This document shows positions 43,197 to 51,857 of a DNA stretch of 64,000 nucleotides, piece after piece. Within the stretch, counting starts at the first letter, position 1, and the number at the start of each line of letters is the position of its first letter. The stretch spans positions 1-64,000 of the forward strand of contig NZ_JAAOIW010000011.1 of assembly GCF_011440305.1 (NCBI RefSeq), read 5' to 3'. The notes under the pieces are model-generated. The model was not told the origin of the DNA. It did not search any database and saw only the letters and a list, made by a program, of their open reading frames with translations. The stretch comes from Paenibacillus agricola (lineage in GTDB: Bacteria; Bacillota; Bacilli; Paenibacillales; NBRC-103111). The position numbers and the translations under genes were made by a program.

Positions 43197-43649
43197 CTAG
43201 CCCAAAGGTGTTGTGCAGCATTGGCTAGACTTCGCCATTGCTTCATTCAACAACTTAATAGAGCGAATAACCGTCTCTTTTTCAAATTCGTTCATGTGAG
43301 AAAAAATTTCATTGAGATAAGCATTCATTTGTTGGTCAATCGTTGTAGCCACATATTTTCCTTCGGTTGTTAAAGAAAGAATGAAAACTCTTCGGTCATT
43401 AGGACTGGGCGTTTTTTTCACTAAATTCATCTTGATTAAGGATTGGACTTGTCGGCTAAAGGTCGTTATATCGGTGCCTAATGCCTCTGATACCTGCTGG
43501 ATGGAAGGTTTATGCTGATGGTCGATTTCATAGAGAATGTGGCTATGGATTAAGGAAATATCGAAGCCACCAGCCGAACAGCAACAGTTTTTATTGAGAA
43601 AACCAAAACGCCTAGTCATGATTTGAAATATTTCACGAGTATTTTCCAT
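43197..43649 (-). CDS. MarR-family regulator with Cys clusters
   Basis: 150 aa winged-helix repressor: HTH around residues 50-95 (PSIQQVSEALGTDITTFSRQVQ, then a wing with DRRVFILSLT). Unusual Cys clusters at C22-C23-C24 (KNCCCSAGG) and C144-C145 (SQCCTTP) could bind As(III) or other soft metals across the dimer. GAGGTG lies 7 nt before the ATG. It precedes the ArsO-like and ArsM genes, so it probably controls that pair separately from ArsR. Confidence 0.75.
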   Translation of the reverse strand: MENTREIFQIMTRRFGFLNKNCCCSAGGFDISLIHSHILYEIDHQHKPSIQQVSEALGTDITTFSRQVQSLIKMNLVKKTPSPNDRRVFILSLTTEGKYVATTIDQQMNAYLNEIFSHMNEFEKETVIRSIKLLNEAMAKSSQCCTTPLG

Positions 43650-43799
43650 TAGGCTTCACCTCATAAACCAGTTATACAATAAATGATTGCATTTTGCAAA
43701 TATTAACTTGAAGATAGACCAATATACGTTACCGCTGATCAAGCAAGCCTTTAACGAAACAGAAACCACTCTGAATGAGTGGCTTCCTTTTTTAATATC

Positions 43800-44246
43800 T
43801 TATTTGTCATTTGGAAATAATATATACAGGCTTTCCCTTTGTGAAGGTTTAATATCGATAACGTTCCGGATATGCTTTGCTTTCGTTTCAGCTTCATCGA
43901 CGGTGTGGGATAGCCCCAATGCAAGCAATGTCCCCGCTGCTACCGTACCGGTTCTGCCTTTTCCTCCACCACAATGAAAAGCAACCTTCTTGTTTCGGTG
44001 ATAGGCCTCTGTAACCGTATCGATAGCCTTTTGAAAGCCTTCATCTTGAGGCACGCTTGCTTGGTCACCTAACGGAATTTGTATCCATTCGACATTTGCA
44101 TCTAGATAGGCACATTCCGTAGCTTCTCCGCGAAGATCAACGATGACTTCGATACCTTCGTTCTTCACCATCGATTCCACATCGGCAGCTCCACCCATGT
44201 ATACCCTTCCTTCTATTAAGGCCTGGTATGTTCTCTCCGATGGCAT
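43800..44246 (-). CDS. Dual-specificity-type protein phosphatase
   Basis: 148 aa with the cysteine phosphatase loop HCGGGKGRTG (near residue 90) and an upstream Asp/Arg strand VIVDLRGEATEC, matching DSP/PTP-family enzymes. It hydrolyses phospho-substrates through a Cys-phosphate intermediate. In ars clusters such PTP-like genes occur next to arsI; whether it acts on arsenate or a protein is unknown. AGAGGGGTG precedes the ATG, 3 bp after the arsI stop. Confidence 0.75.
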   Translation of the reverse strand: MPSERTYQALIEGRVYMGGAADVESMVKNEGIEVIVDLRGEATECAYLDANVEWIQIPLGDQASVPQDEGFQKAIDTVTEAYHRNKKVAFHCGGGKGRTGTVAAGTLLALGLSHTVDEAETKAKHIRNVIDIKPSQRESLYILFPNDK

Positions 44247-44249
44247 CGG

Positions 44250-44720
44250 CTACACCCCTCTTTTGAAAGACCCAAACTCAATGGCAACCGGTGCCGATGG
44301 CGGCGCACAGCACAAAGATAAATCCTGGGCTTCCCCAGCTGACTCGAACTCCGAATCTTCTTTCGTGTAAAAAATCTCCCAAGCGTTCCCATCGGGGTCA
44401 TACACCCAAACTTTATCTTGGACCGCATAGCAGCAGGTGGTATTCATCTCGTCAATAAGGAGCAAGCCTGACTGCCGCAACCGTTCGCCCATGGCCAACA
44501 CTTCTTCGGTACCATTCACTTGAAAACCTAGGTGGTTCAATACCCCTTCTTTTCCAAAAGGACGGACGTTCAGGGAAAAGTGCAAAGCTGGTTCTTCCAA
44601 TTCGAATTTCGCATAATTATCCTTGGTTTTCGTAGGATCTACCCCAAAAAAATTGCGATAAAAAGCCAGGGATTTTTCCAAGTCCGTACAATTTATGGCA
44701 ACATGCATTCTTTTAATCAT
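44250..44720 (-). CDS. arsI: C-As lyase (organoarsenical dioxygenase)
   Basis: 156 aa VOC-fold protein. Metal ligands H6, H63 and E115 and the vicinal pair C96-C97 (NTTCCYAV), which binds trivalent organoarsenicals, are all in place, matching known ArsI. It breaks the carbon-arsenic bond of methylarsenite with Fe(II) and oxygen, giving arsenite for export. A further C-C pair (LCCAPP) lies near the C-terminus. Start at 44720 is 5 nt after AGGTGG. Confidence 0.88.
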   Translation of the reverse strand: MIKRMHVAINCTDLEKSLAFYRNFFGVDPTKTKDNYAKFELEEPALHFSLNVRPFGKEGVLNHLGFQVNGTEEVLAMGERLRQSGLLLIDEMNTTCCYAVQDKVWVYDPDGNAWEIFYTKEDSEFESAGEAQDLSLCCAPPSAPVAIEFGSFKRGV

Positions 44721-44732
44721 CACAACCACCTC

Positions 44733-45155
44733 TTACTTTCCTTCGGCTATAAATTTCTCGATTCGTGACTTAATTGCGTCCCGGACTTCACGGAATTTGT
44801 CCATGATTTCCTCTTCGGTTCCTGTTGCTTTGGCCGGATCGTCAAATCCCCAGTGCCATTTCACTACCTGTTTGTTGGTAATTACCGGGCAGTGCTCATC
44901 GGCATGCCCACACAAGGTAACCACAAAATCTGCTCGATTTAAGATCTCCGGATCAATCACATTGGACGTCTGTTTACTGATATCCACGCCTGTTTCTTTC
45001 ATAACCTGGACAGCGCGGGGGTTTAAACCATGTGCTTCCAATCCTGCACTCTTCACTTCATAATGCTCTCCGCCTAAAGCCTGTAAAAAACCATCGGCTA
45101 TCTGGCTGCGGCATGAGTTGCCAGTGCAAAGAAAGTACACTAATTTTTTGTTCAT
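44733..45155 (-). CDS. arsC: Arsenate reductase, thioredoxin-coupled
   Basis: 140 aa, low-molecular-weight phosphatase fold. Nucleophile C10 in CTGNSCRS with C15 and R16, and the redox pair C82 and C89 (LCGHADEHC), exactly as in the thioredoxin-dependent ArsC of Staphylococcus and Bacillus. It reduces As(V) to As(III) for the ArsB pump encoded next door (22 bp upstream). Confidence 0.93.
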   Translation of the reverse strand: MNKKLVYFLCTGNSCRSQIADGFLQALGGEHYEVKSAGLEAHGLNPRAVQVMKETGVDISKQTSNVIDPEILNRADFVVTLCGHADEHCPVITNKQVVKWHWGFDDPAKATGTEEEIMDKFREVRDAIKSRIEKFIAEGK

Positions 45156-45177
45156 ACAAGTTGCCTCTTTTCATGAT

Positions 45178-46470
45178 TTATGAGATTAACCAAAGCCAAC
45201 CATAGAGCCCAGTTAACGTAATGAATAACGTTGGAACCGTTAGGATGATACCCATTTTAAAATAAGTTCCCCATGTAATTTTAACGCCTTTAGCCGCTAG
45301 CACATGAAGCCATAGCAATGTAGCCAGCGAACCTATGGGCGTGATTTTGGGGCCAAGATCCGATCCGATCACGTTTGCATATATCAGGGCTTCCCGAACC
45401 ACACCGCCCGTGTTGGTACCTTTGATCGCTAATGCATCGATCATAACCGTTGGCATATTGTTCATAACGGAAGACAATAGGGCAGCGATAAAACCCATAC
45501 CCAGAGTTGCTGCAAACAGTCCCCTATCCGCAACCGCTTGTATGAGGATACCCAATTGATCCGTAAGGCCGACATTGCGTAACCCATAGACAACAACATA
45601 CATGCCGATAGAGAATACAACGACCGCCCAAGGGGCATTTTTAATGATCCGTGCTGTTTCAATGGCAGGGCTTCGTCGAGCCGCAATAATAAAGAACAGA
45701 GCCGCAATGCCGGCAATGATAGAAACAGGAACATGGATGAATTCACTTAAAAAATAGCCCAGTAGGAGCACTGCTAGGATCATCCAGGATAACCGAAAAA
45801 GCCTCATATCTTTAATCGCAGCTAACGGCTGTTTTAAATCCTGCACATCATAGTGTTTCGGAATGCTTTTCCGAAAGAACAGGTAAAGGACTAGGGTACT
45901 CGCGGCTAGTGAGACCATGCTGGGAACGACCATCCGGCTTGCGTACTCAACGAAACCGATGCCGAAGTAATCGGCAGATACGATATTGACTAGGTTGCTC
46001 ACAACCAAAGGCAGCGATGTCGTATCGGCGATAAAACCGCTAGCCATAATGAATGGCAGGACCATCCGGTCATCGAATTTCAGCGCCCTGACCATGGCAA
46101 GAACGATTGGCGTTAAAATGAGCGCAGCTCCATCGTTAGCGAACAGCGCGGCAACGGCAGCTCCAAGCAGGATGACATAAATGAACATTGTAATGCCGTT
46201 ACCCTTCGCCATCCGCGCCATATGCAGTGCTGCCCATTCAAAAAAACCGATCTCATCCAGGATGAGGGATATGAATATGATCGCAACAAATGCCAACGTC
46301 GCATTCCACACAATGAGTGTAACATCCCCCACATCCCCAAAACTTACAACCCCACATAGTAAGGCAAGGACAGCTCCACCCATGGCAGACCAACCGATAT
46401 TTAGGCCCTTAGGCTGCCAGATAACGAATATCAAGGTCACTAAAAAAATAAGAAATGCAACAACAACCAT
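45178..46470 (-). CDS. arsB: Arsenite efflux pump
   Basis: 430 aa, about 12 membrane helices, ion-transporter superfamily. Family hallmarks include [15 protein letters not shown] (about residue 110), [19 protein letters not shown] (about 145-163) and a C-terminal [20 protein letters not shown]. It expels As(OH)3, or its anion, driven by the proton gradient. GGAGGG is 6 nt before the ATG, 15 bp after the arsR stop. Confidence 0.95.
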   Translation of the reverse strand: MVVVAFLIFLVTLIFVIWQPKGLNIGWSAMGGAVLALLCGVVSFGDVGDVTLIVWNATLAFVAIIFISLILDEIGFFEWAALHMARMAKGNGITMFIYVILLGAAVAALFANDGAALILTPIVLAMVRALKFDDRMVLPFIMASGFIADTTSLPLVVSNLVNIVSADYFGIGFVEYASRMVVPSMVSLAASTLVLYLFFRKSIPKHYDVQDLKQPLAAIKDMRLFRLSWMILAVLLLGYFLSEFIHVPVSIIAGIAALFFIIAARRSPAIETARIIKNAPWAVVVFSIGMYVVVYGLRNVGLTDQLGILIQAVADRGLFAATLGMGFIAALLSSVMNNMPTVMIDALAIKGTNTGGVVREALIYANVIGSDLGPKITPIGSLATLLWLHVLAAKGVKITWGTYFKMGIILTVPTLFITLTGLYGWLWLIS

Positions 46471-46485
46471 ACAAACCCTCCTGAA

Positions 46486-46809
46486 TTAAGTACAACACTC
46501 ATTTTCTTCACAAACCAACGAATTGATCTTGTCTTGTTGGGAAGGAATTTGTTTAAGAATTTCGGCGACATAAGGTTTGTCTTGAATCCGCAAAGAATAA
46601 TACACCCACTGGCCTTTTTTGGTTTCCTTAACGAGCCCGCCGTCTTTTAATTTACGCATATGCTGGCTAATGTTCGGTTGGCTCGTTTGCAAAATGTCAA
46701 CAATTTCACACACACATAGCTCTTTCTCATTCAGCAAAGCAACGATTGTCAATCTGTTTTTATCCCCTAGCAGTTTGCATACATCGGCCATCTCTTCAAT
46801 CTGACTCAT
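46486..46809 (-). CDS. arsR: Arsenic-responsive repressor
   Basis: 107 aa winged-helix regulator. The metalloid site C32-V-C34 in ELCVCEIVDIL precedes the recognition helix (SQPNISQHMRKLKDGGLV); C11 may be the third ligand. The C-terminus carries CEENECC. It should release DNA on binding As(III)/Sb(III). Placed second in the operon, after an ArsC-like gene, rather than first as usual. Confidence 0.93.
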   Translation of the reverse strand: MSQIEEMADVCKLLGDKNRLTIVALLNEKELCVCEIVDILQTSQPNISQHMRKLKDGGLVKETKKGQWVYYSLRIQDKPYVAEILKQIPSQQDKINSLVCEENECCT

Positions 46810-46823
46810 GCGTTATTCTCCTT

Positions 46824-47249
46824 TTAAGCGACCGGGATATCCATCCCTTTTAATAGATCAAGGACTTTCTCCCTGATCTCGTCGCGCGCTACTCTCACGT
46901 CTTCGATGGTGCGCCCTTCAATAGCTAAAGGGTCTTTGATGTTCCACTCCATGTTGATGATATTGAAGGGTACAACTGGACACTTTTCTGCAACTTGTTC
47001 ACATAGCTTAACAATAGCATTCGCCGCCATAAAAGTTTTCATGTTCAGTTTTTTAGAGGCATTCTGCGAAATATCGATACCCACCTCTTTCATGACTTCA
47101 ATGGTTAAAGGATGAATTTCACTTGCCTCAAGCCCGGCGCTTTCCGCGACAACATGCTCGCCCGCGTAATATTTGGCAAAGGCTTCAGCCATTTGGCTGC
47201 GGCAACGATTCTGGTAACATATAAAATAAACATGCTTCTTTTTACTCAT
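46824..47249 (-). CDS. arsC: Second ArsC-type reductase
   Basis: 141 aa, divergent paralogue of the ArsC at 44733. It keeps C11-x4-C16-R17 (CYQNRCRS) and the redox pair C83/C90 (LCEQVAEKC), so is probably active, but the P-loop is altered (YQNR instead of TGNS). First gene of the ars operon; AGGAG is 9 nt upstream. It may have different substrate preference or be under tighter ArsR control. Confidence 0.85.
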   Translation of the reverse strand: MSKKKHVYFICYQNRCRSQMAEAFAKYYAGEHVVAESAGLEASEIHPLTIEVMKEVGIDISQNASKKLNMKTFMAANAIVKLCEQVAEKCPVVPFNIINMEWNIKDPLAIEGRTIEDVRVARDEIREKVLDLLKGMDIPVA

Positions 47250-47335
47250 TTTCTCACACTCCTATTCATTTGTAAATGAGTATATAATTATTTGATTATT
47301 TAATAAAGATAAGAATTTGTAAATGGATTTTGAGG
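47250..47335 (-). promoter_or_regulatory. Probable ars promoter/operator
   Basis: Minus strand reads TTTACA-17 bp-AATAAT, then AATCAAATAATTAT, which carries the TCAAAT half-site common in ArsR operators. A separate dyad CATTT-GT-AAATG lies at about 47266-47277 next to the ribosome site. Confidence 0.4.
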
Positions 47336-47557
47336 AAAAAGTAGTAAGTTCCGAATATGTTTTTGGAAACAGAATATGTGCCTTTTTCCTTCATATCTTG
47401 AGGCAAATGATGGGATTATCCCTACAATTTTAATCTATTAGTTCCGATACTCACTCTTTTAGGAACTTTCCGGAACGTATTTACCAGTGTTTTACAGGCG
47501 TTTGCGGGTAGTGTCAGCTACGCTGGTACTACCCCATTAAAGAAGCATCGTTAGTCT

Positions 47558-47702
47558 AATGTTCTTGTCATCCGACATCGGACGGCCTGTCACATTGGTA
47601 TAGTTTCCGAATAATGACCGTGACAACAACTTTATTCCACTAAACCCAAAGAAGCCGCGATTTACGCGGCACTTAATGAGATAAAGTTCTTGTCAACCGA
47701 CA
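47558..47702. repeat. Paired transposon-end-like sites (TGTCGG-TGACAAGAAC)
   Basis: Two sites in the same orientation end in CCGACA: AATGTTCTTGTCATCCGACA at 47558-47577 and AAGTTCTTGTCAACCGACA at about 47684-47702. They are mirror images of the terminus at 6278. Between them is ATTTACGCGGCACTTAAT, shared with the 38.1-kb site. Candidate right end(s) of an element; no matching target duplication was found with 6278. Confidence 0.5.
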
Positions 47703-47753
47703 CATGGTTGTGACAAGCCAGGTTGAGATCCTCAGCTCTTTACGTTTATAAAA

Positions 47754-48197
47754 TTAAAAAGTATTATATACATTTTCACATTCTTTCGGGGTCGGTTCAT
47801 AAAAACAGTGCTTCTTCCATCGTCCTACGAACGGCTGATTATACCAAGTTGGTGGACATGGTCCGGGATTTTCGAACGTTCCTGGACGGAAATACCATAG
47901 GGAGAATTTGCTTGGCCAATTCCGCTCCCCATTCACAGTCCGTTGCGCCAGACGGCGTTCCCTCTCTCTTGCGTTTTGATAGTACATACCATGTTGCAAT
48001 GCTTCGAACGCATGCGGCTGGTTGACCATTTGGGGAATTATCCGGATTCCTTTAAAATCGGAACAATTCGCTCTTATTCGGTTAATGCCAACATTTCCAA
48101 CAAGGAGCATGCCCATTTCGCCTTCGGTCTCAGCTTCAGCTCGAAGCAACCTAGCCAACATATCAATATCCTGTTTCCTAGCTTTTACGACTGCCAT
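47754..48197 (-). CDS. SleB/CwlJ-type cell wall hydrolase
   Basis: 147 aa consisting of a hydrolase_2 (SleB/CwlJ) domain. ARLLRAEAETEGEMGMLLVGNV contains the catalytic Glu region; NPGPCPPTWYNQPFVGRWKKHCFYEPT is the family's C-terminal signature. It has no signal peptide or peptidoglycan-binding repeats, like CwlJ. In spore formers it degrades cortex during germination. AGAGGTG is 5 nt before the ATG. An orphan on this segment, possibly plasmid cargo. Confidence 0.88.
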   Translation of the reverse strand: MAVVKARKQDIDMLARLLRAEAETEGEMGMLLVGNVGINRIRANCSDFKGIRIIPQMVNQPHAFEALQHGMYYQNARERERRLAQRTVNGERNWPSKFSLWYFRPGTFENPGPCPPTWYNQPFVGRWKKHCFYEPTPKECENVYNTF

Positions 48198-49113
48198 TGG
48201 CTCACCTCTTTAGATTTCTCTACACATCATATTCTAGGTGAAGTGGACTTATTCTCTGGCAAAATAGTGAGCGATAATAAATAGCCGTTCCACCACAATC
48301 TTATGCCCTTTAGTTTAGCGATGCCCTCAGTCTACTGCTTTATTAGTCTAAAACTTTATTATTTTCCGGGCAGCTGCAGCTTGCCAAACCGGATGCTGTC
48401 GATAAGGAGTGCGCGGTGCGATCGGAGCAACGGGAGCGCGAAACAGATGCTTGCAGGCACACCGCAAGTGGGAACCGATGTTAGGGGCAACTTGGAAACA
48501 TCAGTTTTCTATTTTATTTTCTATCAACAGCAGCATAATTTGATCTATAGCGACAATCCACTTGTTAACAAAATACTTGTTTCCATCTATTTATATGTCA
48601 TTGGATACGATACTCCGTCTCAGACTGCTTGCTGATCCTGTAACTATACCTTCTTCCTATCCTTATGGTAGTTGGGCAGGATTTTCATATCAAGGTAATA
48701 CGTCTAATTCTGCCTATCTATTTTGTTACCATTTGGTATTGACCTTCCTTTCCAACTGGTTTTGCGCGTAGCGCCCTTCCCGCCCCCCAACCCCCCTTTT
48801 TGTAACTACGTACGGATTAAGTTGAAGAATTAGATTCTGTAACTGGATCTAAACTTAGCAAAAATATAGATACGGGTTAAGTATATAAATCGATAAGAGG
48901 TTTCGAAGTGGAGTCTAGATTCCTAGTAAAGATCCAAGACGTCGGAATGGTCTAAATATGAATAACCACCATCGTATGTTGCAACCCAGTCTATTTAAAG
49001 AGATGGAAACAAGTATTTCGTTAACAAGTAGTTATGGTGTATAATAGAGATAAACATACGGTGCTTGGGCTTATATCATTCTCCTGGGCGACCTGGATAA
49101 GGAGTGGGACAAT
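48198..49113. other. Gene-free stretch with a decayed fragment
   Basis: Around 48370-48485 a plus-strand frame (LQLAKPDAVDKECAVRSEQR) looks like the tail of a lost gene, GC-rich and without a start. The remainder is AT-rich with no supported feature. Confidence 0.35.
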
Positions 49114-49500
49114 TTGAGAAATACAAATCCGGAAGAAAAGCTTGAAACCTTGGGTAGTGTCGTTAAAGTCCAGCAAGTCATTGATTTTATGGTCTTGGGC
49201 GTCCTGCAGCAGCAGGGTAAACAGTATAACAACCAAATGGAGCAATTCATCCTCCGGAAACTTGAAGGTACCGGCGTTAATAATGCCTATTTGACAACGC
49301 GGCTGCAGTTCTTATTTGATAATGGACATGTCAATCGCTGGTGGGATACTGATAAACGTTTTAACCGGTATTACTCGATTACAGACAGCGGTATTACTTA
49401 TTTTTTGCAAATGCAGCATGAGCTACCTGGGCGTGTAGAAAAAGCACTTAAAGTTTATCATCAATTCGATGCCTATATACGGGAATTTGATAGCCATTAG
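49114..49500 (+). CDS. PadR-like winged-helix protein
   Basis: 128 aa. TTG start 9 nt after AAGGAG. A winged-helix pattern is visible: VIDFMVLGVLQQQGKQYNNQM, then AYLTTRLQFLFDNGHVNRWW and a wing RFNRYYSITDSGITYF, as in PadR/MarR regulators. The C-terminal helix would form the dimer. It probably regulates itself and the two genes downstream, the first of which starts 18 bp later. Confidence 0.65.
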   Translation: MRNTNPEEKLETLGSVVKVQQVIDFMVLGVLQQQGKQYNNQMEQFILRKLEGTGVNNAYLTTRLQFLFDNGHVNRWWDTDKRFNRYYSITDSGITYFLQMQHELPGRVEKALKVYHQFDAYIREFDSH

Positions 49501-49518
49501 AAAGAGAGGTTGTAGTTC

Positions 49519-50181
49519 ATGGATCTGGATTATGAGAAGATTGTCAACGAGCTTAAAATGGCATTCCCTCCAGGTACTGTACAATTTCAGGGTGGGGGTA
49601 TGGCTTATATTCCTAATCAGGTGTATACCGACCGCATCGAGCAAGCTACCAGCAGCCGCTGGAATCTTGAGCTGCGGGACACCGATATTAATCTCTCAGG
49701 CCATTACGTAAAGGCAGTGGTTCGTGTACATATTGGGCATTATTTCCGTGATGGTTTTGGGCTACAAAAGCTCGAAGCCGGTAAAGCATTATTAGAAGAT
49801 CAACTATCTTCCGCCTTGGATCTGGCTGTAAATCGCGCTTTTATCCATGCAGTCGATAAGTGGCAAATGGGATGGCGTGATTTAGCCCCTTATCGAAAAA
49901 ACGACTGGGGCAATAACCCGGCTCTGAAGCATTTAATAAATAATGAACCTGGTTCAAAAGATCCTGACCAAAAAACTCTTCAGCCGGCGTTAAGGGAAGC
50001 ACATCATTGCATAATCTGCCAGAATGAACTATCATCCGAGGAATGGGGTGCTTTAGGACAAATTACGAAACTAAACCGCCAAAAAATGACCTATTGCTAT
50101 CCTCACATTCCCGATCATTACAAACGGCAACTTCCAGAAAAGGTAAGGAAAATGTTTGAACCTACGTGGGAACCTAAATAA
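49519..50181 (+). CDS. Possible Rad52-like annealing protein with Cys pair, 220 aa
   Basis: The N-terminal half (MAYIPNQVYTDRIEQATSSRWNLE region, then HYVKAVVRVHIG and RDGFGLQ) follows the strand order of Rad52/Rad22 annealing proteins. AKALLEDQLSSALDLAVNRAF-like helical sequence resembles the family core helix. A C-x2-C pair (HCIICQNEL) lies near residue 160. Without a search this is moderate; it is clearly different from the Rad52-like protein at 28520. Confidence 0.45.
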   Translation: MDLDYEKIVNELKMAFPPGTVQFQGGGMAYIPNQVYTDRIEQATSSRWNLELRDTDINLSGHYVKAVVRVHIGHYFRDGFGLQKLEAGKALLEDQLSSALDLAVNRAFIHAVDKWQMGWRDLAPYRKNDWGNNPALKHLINNEPGSKDPDQKTLQPALREAHHCIICQNELSSEEWGALGQITKLNRQKMTYCYPHIPDHYKRQLPEKVRKMFEPTWEPK

Positions 50182-50200
50182 ATGTTGTGAGGTGGATTTC

Positions 50201-50563
50201 TTGCAAAACTATGGTAGAACAGTGAGTAACGATGCAGAATTGTTACGTTGCGTACTCTTTAGAACACCTGTTATGATCGTTAATAATCATCATTCACTTA
50301 TTACTGAAGCTATTATAATAAGCTACGATGACCAAACCATTTTTGTGGAGGGATCCTATTTTTTTCGATCCGAAATACAAATCCACCGTATAGAAATTAA
50401 AACCAGCGCCGATTTTTTTAATAGCATTATTTTCCAATCACCAGTAGAGATTCATAGTGAAAATAGTATCGCATATGAAATTATTAATGATTTTAATGAT
50501 GAATTCATATTTGTAGATAATGCTTTTTACTTCCGCTCTCAATCCAGATTTTTTGTTGTTTAG
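50201..50563 (+). CDS. Internally duplicated hypothetical protein, 120 aa
   Basis: A TTG at 50201 is 5 nt after GAGGTGG. Two similar halves: LFRTPVMIV...TIFVEGSYFFRS (about 16-55) and IFQSPVEIH...FIFVDNAFYFRS (about 66-110), each strand-rich and ending in a Y-F-R-S motif. This suggests a tandem beta unit. Family unknown; third gene of the PadR-like operon. Confidence 0.5.
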   Translation: MQNYGRTVSNDAELLRCVLFRTPVMIVNNHHSLITEAIIISYDDQTIFVEGSYFFRSEIQIHRIEIKTSADFFNSIIFQSPVEIHSENSIAYEIINDFNDEFIFVDNAFYFRSQSRFFVV

Positions 50564-50694
50564 TCCATGCCAGCATGGGTTACTTGGTAAAATATCTAAA
50601 AGGGTTGTGTGATAATTAATGGTATAAACTATACTTGGTTGGAGGTGATGGTGTGGACCTCTGTCAATAGATTGGACACAAAGAATCGAGAAAG

Positions 50695-51555
50695 TTACAC
50701 AGCCTTACGGTACATACGTTCTTGCTGATCCGGCGTTGAATAGACAATAGAAGAATGGATTCGTTTGCGGTTGTAGAAGTATTCGATGTATTCAAAAAGT
50801 TCACGGTAGGCTTGTTGACGCGTCTTGAATTTCTCTAAATAAATGAGTTCTTTCTTCAGCACGTTATGAAAGGATTCGATACACGCATTATCGTAGCAGT
50901 TGCCTTTGCGGCTCATACTGGACTTGATCCCGTACGTTTTCAAACGCTCTTGGTAGTCCACAGAGGCATACTGGCTGCCACGGTCGGAATGGTGTAACAC
51001 GTCACCTGTGTTCGGTTTTTGGCGGCTGTAGGCTTGGTCTAAGGCTTGTATGACTAACTCTTTGGTCATTCGTTCACTGGCTTTTCAGCCGATAATCTTA
51101 CGGGTATATAAGTCCATCACGCTGGCTAAATAGACCCATCCTTCATCGGTGTGGAGATAGGTGATGTCTGTCATCCACACTTGGTTAGGGGCTTCTGCCT
51201 TGAACTTTTGATTCAGCACATTCTCATGGACGGGAAGGCTGTGGTTCGAGTTCGTGGTCGCTTTGTATTTACGGACCGTACGCGACTTCAAGCCTAGTTC
51301 TTTCATGATGCGGGCTACGGTTTTCTCCGCTACCTGTACACCTTGCTGCTTCAGGACTTGATTGATCTTAGGACTCCCATACAAACATCTGGAGTTGAGG
51401 AAGGCATGCCGAATAAGCGTTTCTAGCTCTTTTCGTAGCTTCTTTTGAGCACTTTCTGATCGCTTCGTCCATTCATAATAACCACTCCGGGATACTTCTA
51501 AGACTCTGCACATCTCCAAAACCGGATAATTCGAGCGGTGGTTGTGGATAAACAA
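50695..51555 (-). pseudogene. IS3-family OrfB transposase with in-frame stop
   Basis: Integrase-type (rve) transposase of about 287 codons. The first part runs from 51555 to a TGA at 51085-51087, where relatives have Trp (KIIG-stop-KASERMTKE). The second part resumes in the same frame. DDE residues are in place: D in TDITY, D in HHSDRGSQY, E in NACIESFHNVLKKE. A single TGG-to-TGA change inactivates it unless the stop is read through. Confidence 0.85.
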
Positions 51556-51560
51556 GTAGA

Positions 51561-51857
51561 CTATTTCTGGTCTTTTGCGAAGATGTGCATGGCTTTTTTT
51601 AAGATGTCGTTCTCCATTTCAAGCTGCCGGATCCGCTTCTGCAGGTCAGCTTGGTTCTTGTCTTCGACCTTTAAATTGCCACTGCCACGAAAAGCATTAC
51701 CGGAATCCTGCTTGAATTCGCTCATCCAGCGGTACAAGGTATTGTCGGACAACTCTAGCTCCCTCGCTACCTGAGCCACCGGCTTTCCCTGTTCCTGAAT
51801 CATTTTCACCGTTTCTCTTTTGAATTCTTTATCGTATTTCTTTCTCATCTCGGACAC
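51561..51857 (-). CDS. IS3-family OrfA
   Basis: 98 aa: helix-turn-helix (EFKRETVKMIQEQGKPVAQVA, then LYRWMSEF) and a C-terminal leucine zipper (LQKRIRQLEMENDILKKAM). It binds the IS ends and is normally fused to OrfB by -1 frameshifting at the A-rich end of the gene, which is present here (AAAGACCAGAAA). Confidence 0.85.
   Translation of the reverse strand: MSEMRKKYDKEFKRETVKMIQEQGKPVAQVARELELSDNTLYRWMSEFKQDSGNAFRGSGNLKVEDKNQADLQKRIRQLEMENDILKKAMHIFAKDQK

Larger units (their letters stand above)
41122..47535. mobile_element. Transposase-less arsenic-resistance transposon (6.4 kb)
   Basis: The left end 41122-41158 and right end 47499-47535 are perfect 37-bp inverted repeats starting GGGG and ending GCAAACG. 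They are bounded outside by the direct repeat ATTAA (41117-41121 and 47536-47540), a 5-bp target duplication. Inside are nine genes, all leftward and all related to arsenic or its regulation; no transposase or resolvase. IR length, GGGG terminus and 5-bp duplication fit mobilisation in trans by a Tn3-type transposase, although the inner ACGCTAAG signature is missing. Confidence 0.85.

Noticed and set aside
6979-47254. tRNA or rRNA genes as integration targets
   Set aside because: No cloverleaf or conserved rRNA segment was recognised near the recombinase or repeat boundaries.
6278-47577. Claiming a complete 41-kb Tn7-like transposon
   Set aside because: No tnsABC-type genes and no matching 5-bp duplication were found, so only the end-like repeats are reported.
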